The notes: a model not told the origin generated them from the letters alone. Shown: positions 25,201 through 40,200, counted from the first letter of the stretch. The stretch is DNA of 64,000 bases from Montifringilla adamsi (GCA_017590115.1 JAGGNK010012448.1:3625440-3689439); one strand, 5' to 3'. A program made the numbers and translations.

Positions 25201-28200
25201 AAACATTCTATGTGAGAAAATACCCAGAATGTATCAAGCTCTGTCTTGCGGTGGATGATAAGCAAGTCAAAAGCTTATGGGTCAGAGTAAAAGGGCAGAC
25301 CAATAGGGATGACACTGTTGTGTATGTTTACTACAGGCCACCCAAGCAGGAGGTAGAAGTGGATGAGGCCTGTGACATGCAGCACAAAGCAGCCTCAGAA
25401 ACACAAACACTGGATCGACTTTAAATACCCTGACATCTGCTGCAGAGCCATCACTCTGAAGCACGAGAAAGGTTCCTCAAAAGCACTGATCCCAGCTCCC
25501 TGTCATGGATAGTGGAGGATCCCACAAGGAATGCTATAGCTGTCTGACCTCACACTAACCAGTAGGGAAGGCCTTGTAGGGGGTGTGAAGGCTGGGGGCA
25601 GCCTTGGCTGGGTAGTGATCATGAGATTGTGGAGTTCCATATGGGTGAGGAATGAACAAGGCAGCAAGTAAGATTGCAACCATGGACTTCAGGAAAAAAG
25701 GACTTCAGGAGAAATAATTTTAGCCACTTCAGGGAATTATCTTGGAAAAATCTGCGGGAACAGGCCCTGTAAGGAAGAGGAGTTGACATTCAAGAATTGC
25801 CTCCTCCAGGCTCAAGAACTGGCATCCCAATGCAGGCCAGTGAGCAAGAAATCAAGCAAAGGGGCAAGAGACCTCCATAGATGAATAAAGAGCTTCTGCC
25901 ACTACTCACACACAAGCAGGAAATACATAGGAGATGTAAGTGGGATGAAGCTACTTGGAATGTATATAGAGGGGTTGTCAGGCTAGGCTGAGACAGTGAA
26001 GCCCAAGGCCAATCAGGAATTAGATCTGGCCAAGGATGTCAAGAACAACAAGAAGGGCCTCTCCAATAAGAAAAGTAAAACTAAGAATAACATGGGACCA
26101 TTGTTAAATGGAGGGGACACTGGTAACAGAGCAAGTGAAGGAATTACTGAATGTCTTCCTTATATCAGTCTTCACTGACAAGACCAGCCCTCAGAAATCT
26201 CTGACCCATAGGCCTGTGTAAAGGAATATTGAAAGAAAGCTTTTCCCTTGGTCAGGGAGGATTGAGTTAGAGAACACTTGTCAACCATGACATCCATAAG
26301 ACCATGGGCCCTGGTGGGATACATTATGAATGCTGAGAAAGCTGACTGCATACATTCATCTTTGAAAGGCTGTGGTGATTAGGAGTGGTGCCTGAGGACT
26401 GGAAGGAACCAAATGTCATCCCAGTCTTCAAACAGGGCAATGAAGGAGAGAACCCAAGGAACTACCAGCCAGACAGCCTCACTTCAATCCCTGCAAACTT
26501 GATGGACTGCCTCATTCTGGAGGCCATCTCTTCTATCCCCATGAAAGATAAAAGGTGATCAGGAGTAGACAGCATGGATTCACCTAAGGGGAATCATGCT
26601 TGACCAACATGATGTCTTCTATAGTGAAATAACTACCTGAATGGATGAGGTAAGAGCAGTGGTTATTGTTTACCTTGACTCCAACAAGGCTTTAAATAAT
26701 GCCTCTCAGAACATCCTCACTGGCAAGCCTGTAAGTGTTGTCTTGATCAGTGGATGGTGATGTGGTCAGGGCAGAAAGTCCCAGACAGGAATTTCCAAAC
26801 AGAACTTCTTTACTGTGCAGATGACCACACACTGGCAGAGATTGCCCAAAGAGGCTGTGGAGTGTCCCTCACTGAAGATATTTAAGAACAGCTTGGACAC
26901 AATCCAGTACCATGTGCGTGAGCAAGGAGGTTGGACCAGATGACCTGCTCTGGTCTCTTCCAACATGACCTATTCTGTGATTCTGTGAGATCCTCTACAC
27001 TGATTCAGCCCCCTGATTATTATCCACTTCTGTTTGTACGCGTTGGCAATTAGGAGGCTGAGGAAAAAAGTCCTACAGCAATTAGAAAGGACTTCAGGAT
27101 GACTGCTTGAAGGCACATGAGCATAAGGTGGTGTTTTTCTTGATCCCATCAGTAGCAGGGAAGAATGCTGAAATGAATAGGTGAACCCACCTGATTAACA
27201 CAATGCTTGAATGTTGGTGACAACAGTGGAATTTTCTTTTTTTGACCATGAGGCAATTGATGTAATACCAGGACTGCTGGGGACAGACGAGGTTTATTTG
27301 TCTCTAAGGGGTAAAACGATTCTTGCTCATGAGATGGCATGAGTTAAGAGGGCTTTAAACTAGGTTTGCAGGGGGATGGGAAGAAGACCAGGGTCACTTA
27401 AGATGAGCCTGGGGGTAGATGCCAGGTTTAGGAGTAAAATCAATAGCCTAGCTGAAGTGCAACTACACCAATGCACACAATATGGGTAACAAACAGGAGG
27501 AGCTGGAGGCCACTGTGCAGAAGGAAACCAATGACAAAAATGTGGTGGGATGAGCAGAGTGCTGCACTGGATGGCTACAAGCTCTTCAGTAGGGACAGGC
27601 AAGGAAGGAGAGGTGGTGGGGTGGCTCTGTACATTAGGAAGTGTTTGACTGTACAGAGCTCAAGGCTAGTGATGAGAAGGTTGAGTGCCTGTGGGTGACA
27701 ATCAGGGGGAAGGCTGAAAAGGCAGGTATCCTGGTGGGAGTCTGTTATAGACCACCCAACCAGGATGAGGAGGTGGAGGAACTATTCTATGATGTGATGG
27801 TGATGTTTCATGATTGTTAGCCCTCGTTCTTGCGGGTGATTTTAACCTGCCAGATGTCTGCTGGAAATTCAGCATGGGAGAGGAGGAGGCAGTCTAGGAG
27901 ATTCCTGGAGTGTGTGAAGATAACTGCTCAACACATCTGGGAAATGAGCCTACCAGGGGAGCTACCCTGCTGAATCTGCTGCTTACAGAGAAGGGCTCGT
28001 GGGAGACACTGTGGTTGGAGCCATCTTGAGCACAGCAACCATGACACAAGAGTTTTCAGTACTCAGGGGTGTCAACAAAATCTTGGACTTCTGGAGGGCA
28101 GACTTTCAGGATACTGGTTCAGACAGTCCCTTAGCAATAAGCCCTTAAAACCAAAAGGGTCCACGAAGTCTGAATGTACTTCAAGAATGAAATCTTACAA

Positions 28201-31200
28201 GCACAGGACTAGACTGTCTCTATGTGCTGGCCTGGCTGAATAGGGAGGAACTCAGGGGTAAAAATGAGAGTTTATGACTTTTGGAAGAAGGAGCAAGCAA
28301 CTGGAAGAAAAGTAAAGTGTGCTGTTAAGTCACATCCAGAGAAAAATGGCAAGGTTAAAACTCAGCTAAATCTCAATGTGACCATTGCTGTGAAGGGAAA
28401 TAAATATATATATATGTGTGTGTTTTTATAAATACATTAACAACAAAGAGCAGGCAAAGGAATAATCTCCACCCTTCACTGGATGTGGACGAGTACCCTG
28501 CCACCAAGGATGAGGAAAAGGCTGAGGTACTTCATGCCTTGTTTACCATAGTCTTTAAGAGTGAAAATGGTTATTCTCCGGGCAACTGGCCACCTGTGCT
28601 GGTAGGGTCAGAGAGTGAAAGAAACCTGCTGCAATCCATGAGGAAGTAATTAGTGACTGCTGTGCCACTTAGGTGTTCACAGTTCTACAGGACCAGACAG
28701 GATTCAACCTAGGGTGATGATGGAGCTGGCAGAGGGGCTCACCAATGCACTCTCCATCAGGCTGAGGACAAAGTGTCTGGAAAGCTGCTCAGGAGAAAAG
28801 GACCTGAGAGTGATAGTCAGTAGTGGCTGAACATCAGCCAGCTATGCCCAGGTGGCCAATATCATCCTGGCCTGTATCAGGAACAATGTGGCCAGCAGGA
28901 CCAGGAAGCAACTGTCCGCCTGTACTCAGCCTGTACTGAAAGTGAGGCCACACTTTGAATCCTCTTTCCAGTTCTGGGCCCCTCATAAAACAAAGCCATT
29001 GAGGTCCTGAAACATGTCCAGAGAAGGACAAGGGAACTGTTGAACAGTCTGGAACACAAGTTATGAGGAGTGGCTGAAGGATATGGGGGTCCTCAGGCTA
29101 GAGAAAAGGAAGGTTGGAGTCCCCGCAACTATTAGTCCCCGCAACTACTTGAAAGGAGGTTGTAGCAAGATGGGCAGCTGCTCTCTTTTCACAGACAGCT
29201 AGTGAGTGACAGGGTAAGATGTTACAGCCTCAAGTTGAGACAGGGGAGGTTCAGGCTGGACATCAGGAAGAATTTCTGCTCAGGAAGGCGGTGGAGTAAC
29301 CATACCTGGTTGTGGCACTTAGTGCTATGGTTCAGTTGACATGGTCATGTTTGGTCAAAAGTTACATTTGATGGCCTTGGAGGTCTTTTGCTACCTTAAC
29401 TATTTTGTCATTTTACAGTATTGGTATACACAGATGAATGTGGCATCCATTTTTAAATGCAATTCCAACAGGAGCCATATATTGACAATAATACCTAAAA
29501 AGGCCAGATGATGTAATTTTAGAAAATATTACCTGCAGAGTGCTGAGAAGTACCATGGATTTCACTAGAATGACTGGCTGATGCTTTCGATTCTGACAAA
29601 GCCGTTGATGCACCAGAGCTTTCACGTGCATTTTCATTTAGTGTCCTCAGTATTGTGGTGATATCTTCCTGACTGAGAATGAGCTTTAAAAAAGATTGAA
29701 ATGGAAATCAGAGCAACTCTGTTCCCATAACTTTTGTAACTAAAATCTGAGCTTACTAGTAAACAGATAAATCAAATTAATCTCATCTGAGTCTCTGTTT
29801 AGGACACTGAACATTTTTCTCAAATTCACACAACTCCTTACAATAATTTCTAGAAATCATCACATATTACTTTGGTTTCATCTACAAACTTTCCCTACCA
29901 AGTTACAATTTAGAAACTGGAATGTCAGAACACGTACACATACAGTATGACTTACAGTTGAACCAAAATTTTTATCTGCATTTATTCACAAGGCACTTTT
30001 CAGTAGTACTTTACAGTAATACTTAGGAATTCTATTTCAAAATCTGGCAAATTGGTTTTCCTCACACACTTCACAGCCTTTCTATTTTTAATGTTAAATT
30101 TAATTTATGTTCTGTTTAAATTTCAATTTACATGAGGTTGGGTTTTTTTATCTTAAAATTAAATCACACTAGGATGAATCCCATCTCGCCCCATAGATCT
30201 GTGAATGCCTATGTGGCACGGCAGGTCATTAATAACTACTCAGGTTTGTCACAGGTAAAAATTCAGCAATTGCTATTGAACAAACCAACAAACCCCAACT
30301 TTTCCAATACTTCACTGGAAGACACTGACAGATAAAAGGCTAGAACAGAATAAGCATTTTTAACTAGCAACAGTAATTCATAGTACAAAGTCTGCCTGGA
30401 GTATCACAGATGAAATACAGGCCTTAAATTAGAACCAACACCTATTAATTTCCTTTTCCCCTTTGAAAGAACAAAGGCTGTTCTACCTCTATGTCTTGAA
30501 ATTAAACAATACTTTAACCAATGAGCTTGGACTTTTATAGAGAAAAATGAATCTGTTTTCCAGAATTATGTGAACAGTTGCTTTCAGAAACAAGTGCTTA
30601 CATTCATAGGCTTGAGTCGGCCAGATATTTCAATATCGGGAACTTCATTATACCATGCAGCAGCTAAATTTCGTTCAACAGCTAATTCCAGATTGACTGG
30701 CTGCAGCAACTGTACTTCAGTTTGCAAAGAATCTTGCTCATAGTAAGATCTGTAAAAAGAAATAAAATACTTCTAGCTTTAACATATTTCACATTCTAAA
30801 AAACATTTCTGTCTTTTCCTCATCTTTTTAAATAATGCTATAAAACTGCCTTTATACTACTCCAAGAAGCTCTAGTTGAAGCCTTACTCCATGAAGTAGA
30901 CCTCCTTCCTCTGTAGGGAGGAGGTATCAGGCACATACCAGGCATGCAACACACAAACTCTTGCAAGTCAAGACCTCTTACCTGCTCTCCAGTGGAGAGC
31001 AATTCCTTCTTTCTTCCATACTCTTCAACTGTATTTGAAAAGTCCCTTCCATTCCCTGTCCCTCCATGAACCCCCAGCACCAAGGACGATTTTCAAACAG
31101 TTCTTAATTGCTATCTAACTGAGGACCTTTGCTGCTATGCATAGCTTGAAAATCCCATCAAAACAGTCCAATACAAATAGGTATATCCTGTCCCAAAGTA

Positions 31201-34200
31201 ATGAATAATGCATAACTCTATAGTACTAAACAATTTACCCTGAACAAACATTTGCTTCTATTTAAAGATGTGCAGATTACTCCTTTTCCTAAACCATACA
31301 TTTTCATTGCTTTAAAAAAATACTCATTTGCTGTTATATTCCAAGATAATAGTCTGTCAGTCACCAACCATTAACTAATTATTTTACTACTCCTTGAAGC
31401 TCTCTAACTGAAAAATTCCAAAAGGATTAAATTAATTCTAAAAATATTGACATTACATTACCTGTATAGCTTCAGTTCACTCAATTTCACCGTCATAGAG
31501 TCAATAACAGGTGGAAGACTACACCGTGTTTTTGTTTTAGCAATAAAGAATCGGTTCTTCACAGTGATTAGACCAAGATCAGCCACCAGGACATTTGCAG
31601 ACATTGCTGACTGTGGAATTATCACAACAGGTGCCTTGATGTTGATATCCAGCGCCAAACGGGAACTACGCTCTGCTAACCCTTTTACACCTGTAGCAGC
31701 TTTCTCTGCTGTTCGAACAGTTGCCTCAGTGAGAGCTTCCTTGGCAGCTTGAAAGTTATTTATAAAAGCCTAGGAAAAGAATACAGACCTCAGGAATTAA
31801 TTATTAAGAATTACAGTACTTCAAAAACACTATGAATCATAGTTATTTAAACAGCAAACCACCCTAAAATGTTATTTTTGCAATACATTTTGTCCAAATT
31901 CTTAAACAAGATAATCTTCCCTCAAATATAATAGATTATGTATATATATAAAAAAAATTTCCATACAGATATTTGGAAAATTAGATGGTAAAAGCAATAA
32001 CCTTGTAATACGACTTGTAGGAATTACATTTTATTTAATCATATGAGCAGCAGAAGATTGATTTACTTAGCAGTATTTATGGAAAGGGCATTAATTTTCA
32101 TGGTTTCTTACTTATATTTCAGTGTTATAAATAATGAATGGTATGTATATTTAACAGCTGTCATAAACCTTCTAAGAAAAACATTATTATTAACAATAGT
32201 AAACGTTTTTTGCTTACTCATCTGCTCCACAGTAACAAACATATGTAGAAGAAAAATAAACCATCAAGCCCAACCATCAATCCCAGTAAAGTTTTTTACA
32301 ATAGGATATAAAAGCTCTTACAGAAACGGACACCAACTCATATGGAGTATCTTATCCCTTTCTTGCTCTGACAACTTCACCTGGATGATAAAAAACAGTA
32401 TCCTGAAAATTAAACTTACCAAAACAGATGAAACAAACTTGTTGACAAAAACCACTTGAATACACCCAACAGTTAGGTAGATACGATTGTCAACAACATC
32501 CATATTTGTATATGCAATGCCATCTGTAGCATTCACATAGGATACCATTCTAAAGTTGAAGACTTCTTTTTCTGTGATGTAAAGAGCCTTAAGGAGAAAA
32601 AAAAAATCTTAGCTGTAGAAACTTACATATTGAAGAAACTTAACTTCGAAACAAAATGTAGTACTCACACCACCAAGACGTTTTTACTTTAAGTATCTCA
32701 ACAATACATGAATAAAAATCAAATTTTAAAAATCCATTTAAATAGCTGAAAATATTCAATTGACATCTCAGCTTGAATAATTCTCTTCACAAAAGTCAAC
32801 GTAAGAGGCACAATGATCAGCTAAATATCACAGCTGCACAAATTAATGTCAGTCTAATAATTACTGGTTGTGGGTGCAAAATCAGTCTATCATATAGAGA
32901 ATACTATTCCCAACAAATACATAAAACATGACTGAAAAAATTCACAGTAGAGAGCAGAGTCTAAAAAGTAAATTTAATTTAGCATCCATTTAAAAAAAAA
33001 AAATCAACAATACATGCACACGCCTACCTTTTTATACAATGCTTTCTCATCAGAATCCACAATACTGATGTTCTTCAATTTTGCAGTCACATCAGTTGCT
33101 GCTTTCTTCATGATCACTTGGCTATCCAGACCTCAAAAACAAGACATACAAAATCCATACACTATAATGGTTACAAAGTTTTGTGCTTTTGTGATTTAAG
33201 TTTTGTTCCTACCTTCAATGTGAATTTCAGCTATTCTATGGTTTTTCTCTCTGATAAAAATACGCAAACATGATAAATCCGCACAGACAATGAGGTCAAT
33301 AACATCTTCACACTTCGATTTTTTTGTTGCTATGGGAAATAAAAAAATAACAAAAGTTACCATTCTTCAAAGAGGACATGTACTATTTTGGTATCCCTTT
33401 GAACTACATAGCAAGCAAGAGGTTAATGCTCCTCAAGTATAAGGTAATAACCAACCACAAGGCCATCAAATGCCTTAATTCATACCAGGAAAAAAAAAAA
33501 CAATAAAAAATCTGACAACAATTTATGGCTTTTCTATTTACACTGACTTAGTGCCTCCAATACACAGGAAATGTATGCTTTGACCTATATGTCAGAAAAC
33601 TTCACATGGCTAAGGATACAACCCTATAAATACATATAATTTGAAGCAAAATTTCTCATATGAAACATCATTGACAGGCTTGCAAAAATAGGAAGTACAT
33701 TTGTTTTATTTCTTAAGTGAAGAGAGAGGAATGAAAAGAAGAAAAAATAATAAAGAAACTCACTTAATTTTTTAAGAACATCCTTCTTCTCCTCTGTTTT
33801 TTCATGGACTGGTTCTTCTACAACTTTTGTTACTTGTTTAGGCAGAAGATTATTCAGATAGTTCATAGCATTCAGCAGAGCTTCAGTATGCAAATGAACA
33901 TCTAGAGAAGAAAAGTTCACCTAAAAGAAAAATTTTTGTTTATCCAGTATGCCTCTCCTCCCAAACTGAGAAAATTATGTTAAAAAGAAGTTATCATACC
34001 TTTATTTTTTGTAGAACATTCTGACAGACAGTTTTCAGTTCTGGTCCCTTAATATCAGTCTATTTCATCAGAAGTGCACATAAAACAAACAAATCAGAAG
34101 TTTGTAAATTCCATTTAAAAAAATCTTATTTTCAAATCCACTACAACTTAAGATGTAAAAGTTTTTCTGTTGAAGGAGCAGACAGACTTTGCACATCACA

Positions 34201-37200
34201 CTCAAGATGTTAAAAATATCACTAAGTAAGGAAAAAACCTTCAACCTCTGGTGCATATAAAAGTGATGTTTATGACAGGCTTACAATTCGAAATCAAAGT
34301 CTACTCTTTCCTAACCTTTGTATACTCCAGAGTGAGAAGATCATCTTCTACATTATCCAATGTAGTAATTATGTAAACTGGCTTGTCATTATCATCTAAA
34401 AAAACCAAGAAAACAGAGAATACAGAAAATTATTTATCTTATTAAAACCTTCTTCATCTTATTAAAACCTTCTTTATCTATAAATGGCCAGCTAGGCTAC
34501 TAGCTGTCATTGCTGCTTAATCAAAAAACCTATTTTGCAGACATAAAATAGTTAAACGTCTACAATCTACAATCTCTACAATCATCACCACCAGAACATA
34601 TTTACCAAAGCACTAATAAATGGATGAACTCCTGATTTACTCGCCCTCAGCCCTGCATTTTAGTTAGGAAGCAAATCTTCCTTATTTGACAAAAGCCCTA
34701 CAGAGTTTTTAAAGACCAATTCACAGTGTTATTTGTGAAAAAATTCCTTGACCAGATTATAAATACTTACCAATATACTCTGGGCACAGAAGACCAATTT
34801 CACGAAGGAAAGCACTCCCGGTCATGTCAAATGTTCTCATTTTAAGTTCAGTGCCTAAGCCCAAAATATCAAGCTGGAGCACAGGCATCTCAGTATCACC
34901 AGTAAGACGGCATAATTTAATTAAGACCTAAAAAAAGAACCAAAACACACACCCAAAACCAATAAGGGATTATAACAAGTATGAAAACTGCTTAGTTTTT
35001 ATATAGGATATAATATATTTACATTTTATTGGTTAATGTCTATTTGTGTATTGATAATTTAATTCTATACAGCAAATGTCTTGAAGAGAAATAAACAATT
35101 CAACAAGCAGTACTGGTTGCTGTTATTATAACAAAAACTTCAAACATGCATGTATGTAATACCACAGTAACAGTTACATGAACTAATTTTTTTTTTTTTT
35201 TTAATTCTGTACAGCACTCAGCAATGTTCAATACAGTCAAAACTAGATTTTCAGTCAGCATGAAGTGTTTACTACTTTCATTGGAATTTCTCTGAGCTCT
35301 CCCGCTAAGAGTTAGATTCCCAAGCTGAATGTCTGGCAAGAGGATTTACTACATTTTCACCTTGCATGACAATACTGTTTTTAAATAAATAGGTAGCTGA
35401 GCTGTTGTATCCGATTTTGACAACCAAACAAATATATGTATTCTTCCTTTCCATGTAATGCTGTCTACAAATAAGAAAAATCAAAAGAAAACCCACTAAG
35501 CAATTTTAAACTATGAGAACAACAGAGGTGATTTCTAATAGACTCCCAAAATATTTTTTTCTTAAAGATTCTAAGTTAGTTGCCATTAGAAAATAACGCA
35601 AAACATGGCATCCTCGTTTTAGACTAGTAGTTCTAAATAAGTTCTTGTCATCACATAAACATTTCAGTTTTATTTGTAGTAAAGGTGTAGTATATAGTAT
35701 GCTAAAAGCTGGCTGTGGTGTGTTAAAGACATTCTGCAAGCCCTAGCATAAAACAAAATTTGTGAAGTTAACTGAATTAGCATGAATTATTTTTTAAATA
35801 AATGTAAAGTAAAATACACTGAGTTCAGGAATAACAGTGCCATAGTCATGCTCATCTAATGACAGTTAATGATAGTGTTAAGAGGTCACCTCTTTTACTA
35901 GAACTGATACACTTAGCAAGTGTTCTAGCATTTGGATAAAATACTATTTCCCCCTCCTAAGCCTGAAACAGTAAGAACACAGAAAACTCTCCATAATGAA
36001 GGTGTTACAGATTTACATGTGTGGATGACAGCATCTGGGAAAAACTAGAACAGAAAAATAAGGTGCTTGTTACAACATAAAACATTAATGAAGTTTTCCC
36101 ATGGATCACAGCAGTATCTGGAAAAAAGATGCCACAAGCACTTATTTAGCTAAAACAAAGATGTAATGTGATTTCTGAGACATAAGTAAAGAAAACTCAG
36201 AGACAGAGTGGGAAATCAAGTGGATAAACCACTTCAGCGATGACAAGGATAGAGAAGCACAATTACAACTTGGAAAAAACTCTGCATAATAGTTTCAAGG
36301 AAAAATGGGGAATGAGTATGTCTGCACACATGGAATTATAAACACAACAAACGTGGAAAAAAATTACAGTCCTGCTGTGCTTCACGGAAATTTTAAAAAG
36401 TAATTTTACCTCAGCTACTTCAAACTTTAGCTGGAAATCTGTCATATTTTTCAGAGATTCCTGTTTGTGTAGGTTTTTTCGCCTTGTACTGACAGTCTGC
36501 TTGAGGGAATCAGATGAAACTTCAAAAAATGGCACATCTTCCACAGGACTGCTTAGTGCATCATAAAATTCTTCTTCTGATTCTAAGGATTAATTCACAA
36601 CAACATTATATATGCAATTTACACAGCCAATATTTTACAGTATTATGACCTAGAGTTTTTACATCTCCATTTATAAAAACTTATCTAGCTGACAACTAAC
36701 AATAAAATCCATTTCCACAACCATCTCAATTCCTGCCTCCACAACTTTACACCACACCTACAGCTTCCTCCATCATGTCGGCATCAACTTCAGATCTCAT
36801 TAGCTAATTCCTTCGTCAGCATTCTCTTACTTCTGGCTTTGCAAAAGACAGCACAATCAATGCTTTGTCTTGCCTTTGGTGTGACCTAACAGCTTGACTT
36901 GTCTGCTGATCAGACTGCTACTGACAGTACAGGAGCCTTGGCCTCAGTACCAGCCACACTACTCGGGATTTCTCGCTGCTGTAGATCTCCCATTTCAGAG
37001 AGACTTCTAAGAACTATCAAGCTATCAATCTACTTTACATTAATGCAGAAATATAACCAGGATACATAGATTGCACTGTCTTGTGAAGGTCTTCTTCACC
37101 TAAAAACCATAAACACTGAAGTATAAGGTAACTGTGGAAGGAATATCCTTCTAAAAAAACTCAACAAATTACATGAAGTATTTTGTAAAGCTTGAAAGCA

Positions 37201-40200
37201 GCCCTGAGATTTTGGAGTGTGAAGACAGAGAACTAACATAAATCACTTAAAAGGACTGTATGGCTGTATGTATAGTATAGATTAAAAATCAGGCTTGATT
37301 CAAACCTAAATCTAGCTATTACTTTCTCAAATTACTTATTGCCAGCATGCATTCTCACTTCAGCATAGTTTTTAAGATCTGAAAGCCATTCCACTCTAAC
37401 TTTGGACACTTAAAGGAGCTTATATAAGAACAGATGAAGATACACAAATACTTATTTTTACACATACTACATACACACTGAATTTAAGGCTATGCAATAG
37501 ACATAATAACTTTGCTGATAATTTTGCTAGTGTTTGCTAACCACAAAAATCATTAACTTGAAACAAGAGTAGTAGTCTGTTTCTCCAGTTGAGTGTTTTG
37601 GCATCACAAACATGACTGACACTGAAATAACACTGATATATTTGATTATTTTTCTAATGCAACTACTAGATGAAATGTTAGGCTCTAGCTGAGCTGTTTT
37701 GAACAACAAGGCAGTATTGAACACAACTGGCTCTCCCACACCCATCTTCTGCTTTATCCAGCACAAGACAAAATGTTTGTTTATAAAAACACAGTAGTTT
37801 CTAATGGTCATAATTTCCCTACTTTGTAATTTAAACAAATCCATCTAAACAGAAATCTTTCACCATAAGAAAATGATCAGAGGACTAAATATATGCTACA
37901 GCTAAAAATTTCTTATTAGTTCAAATGCCTGAATACAGATTTACAATAACGTGCTTACAAAACCAAACCCACCATACCAAACAAATGTTCCCGCTATACC
38001 TCAGGAAGGGAACGACAAAAACAAGCATACAGAATTTTATTGCTATGAGAAAATACTCAAGTAGTTTGTACAGTATGAATTATAAGCTAAACAGAATATA
38101 ACACTATTCAGCCCTCAAGAACTTGAAACAAAGCCCCATATCCTTGCTTACAGCAAGAATAATAAATTAATTCAAAGAACTCAAAAACTTCTTGACTTGA
38201 TCCACTTCTTAAGCAAGACTTTAAAATAGATTATACTACCTGACTCAGCAAATGAATGAAGATCCAAAACAGGATACACGCCTTGAGATAGATGTGGTGC
38301 TGAAAGCACAGGGGACAGCGTAGCCTGAAACAGGAGATATCATAAAATTTTTTCTTGTATTTATTGGTTATGCTATTGCATGCATATGTGCTGTATCCAA
38401 GTTTTACAACTTAGGGAAGCTTAGCTTAGGTGCAATTCAGTAAAATTAAACACATCACTAAAATTATAAGCAGGGGGAGAAATGAGGCCTAAAATAGGTA
38501 GAAGCAGCAGCTTTTGAAAATATGTGAAATGCCACTAGAGTGCACTCTAGAACAGGAATCCTCCACTCCACATGGTTTCATATATGACAGAATTAAATGC
38601 TCTTAGTAAAGGTATCCAAATGATTTAGTTATCATCAAGTCTCAGAAAGCAATCTCAGCAATCTGAGTTTGTAAAGAATTCTCACCTGCAAGTTCCACAT
38701 GCACATGTATTATACATGTGCCTTGCACAGAGTATCAAAATAAGACAGCTGTGCACTGTGCCCTTTCTTGAGTGCCTTTGGCTCTGGACTGCACGGTATA
38801 CAACAGCTCTTTCCCTGCACCACCACACCTTCTCCTCTCCCTTGTTACTGCACCTTTCAAAGCTCAGACTCAGACAATTATTCACAACATCACAGTATCA
38901 AATCTATACATTATGGCAACAAGAAACACTCATCTTGAATACTGTTTCCAAGGCTACATTTTTCATCTCACTCTCAACATTCTCACATCTCTCTTAGTCT
39001 CCAGCCTACGTAATCTGACTTTATTGAATATATTCTTGTCTACAAGTAATAAATAGACAAAGTATTTAAGAAATATGTGAAAATGTCTCATCTGTAACAC
39101 TTCCACATTCTATGAAAACAATGAAAAAAAACTGAAATTTGACTTCATAGTACCAAATCACGAAAAATAGACGTATACAGTCAAGTGCCTTCTTGGACTA
39201 AAATGCTGAGCACAAAAATGTAGAAGGATCTGTTCCAAAATATATTCTGTTTTCACAGCTCAAGAACACTTCCACCACTAACTCAGAACATAAAGAAGAA
39301 AACAGCACTCTGACAAAGGATTTCACATTCTTTTCAGTCCAGAAATGATGGGATGTTAACAAAGCTCAGAAGAATTACAGCTGTAAGGATGAAAGCATGA
39401 TAGTATACCTGCCACAATCAATGCACAAAATCCACTCAAATTAACTGAATTTAATACCAGCAATTAAAGTCTGTCATGCTCTGAAGTAAATGGAAGCTTG
39501 AGCAGACAGGTTTAAGCCTAAGTTTTGATATGGATTCACATATAAATATATTTATACTTGGTCCACCGTCTTTCCTCACCTCACCCACTGTATATCACAA
39601 CTAATGTACAGGCAATACTAACTACTTCAAGGCCTCTTAAAATACCTCAGACTTAACAGTTAAATTCTATAATTAAATTCAAGTTGGTCAGTGCTATAAA
39701 GCACAGGACAATGTGCATCTTATATATGCAAATTCTATTTATGTAAAATTAAAGTCCCAATACCTACCCTGAAAAAAGTTACTCTGTGATTAGTTGCACA
39801 AAACAACTGAGACTAAGGTGGCTTTGGCTGGCTAAACTACTAGTACATGAAGAGTGAAAGAAGTCAGAACTAGCTAAAATTTTAACGGCACCACTGAAGA
39901 GATGACAAGAACCACATGAAGAAAAACACTCTTCACTGTAGATACACTTTAAATAGGTATGCATGTCTAATTTATTGTTAATAAATATTTTGCTAATATA
40001 ACCCACAGAAAATACCAAACTGAAGTAACAGCTTTCCAGAACAGCGCAGAATAATTTGTACAAAGATGGAAAGATAACTATGAAATAATCTAAAAAAAAC
40101 CCAAATACAAAGATGAGCACTATTTCCTGCAGAATCAAGTTCATGAGTTAGTAAATAACAGATTGTTAGAAGTATTTACAAATGACAGGAAAATGGAGAG

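Larger units (their letters stand above)
23640..26989 (+). mobile_element. CR1 LINE, long copy with ORF1, EN and partial RT remnants
   Basis: About 3.35 kb, the most complete element here. ORF1 remnant: ATQTE (near 24050) and a coiled-coil segment DDVLSLVAELKEVERLKSIK at 24170-24253. The ORF1-ORF2 spacer has GTCTCAAAGGGGAAAAAGGA and GAGAGAGCTTTAAACTAGAT. An endonuclease remnant at 25046-25430 includes NAHSMENKQE, AITEMWWD and YYRPP. An RT remnant at 26386-26720 includes VPEDWKEPNVIPVFKQG and VYLDSNKA. The rest of RT is deleted near 26720-26770, after which the 3' end follows and closes with ATTCTGTGATTCTGTGA. Numerous stops and frameshifts: inactive. The 5' boundary is approximate. Confidence 0.87.
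22852..29532 (-). other. VPS13A: VPS13A intron w26-w27 (6.7 kb), CR1-rich
   Basis: The largest intron in the window. About 5.8 kb is the two CR1 copies. The flanks, 22852-23640 and 29413-29532, show nothing recognised. Without the CR1 insertions the intron would be about 0.9 kb, similar to its neighbours. Confidence 0.85.

Noticed and set aside
32043..32459. 138-codon plus-strand open frame with hydrophobic segments
   Set aside because: Lies in AT-rich intron and runs into the complement of exon w23. The hydrophobic look is what AT-rich frames give by chance. No promoter or similarity seen.
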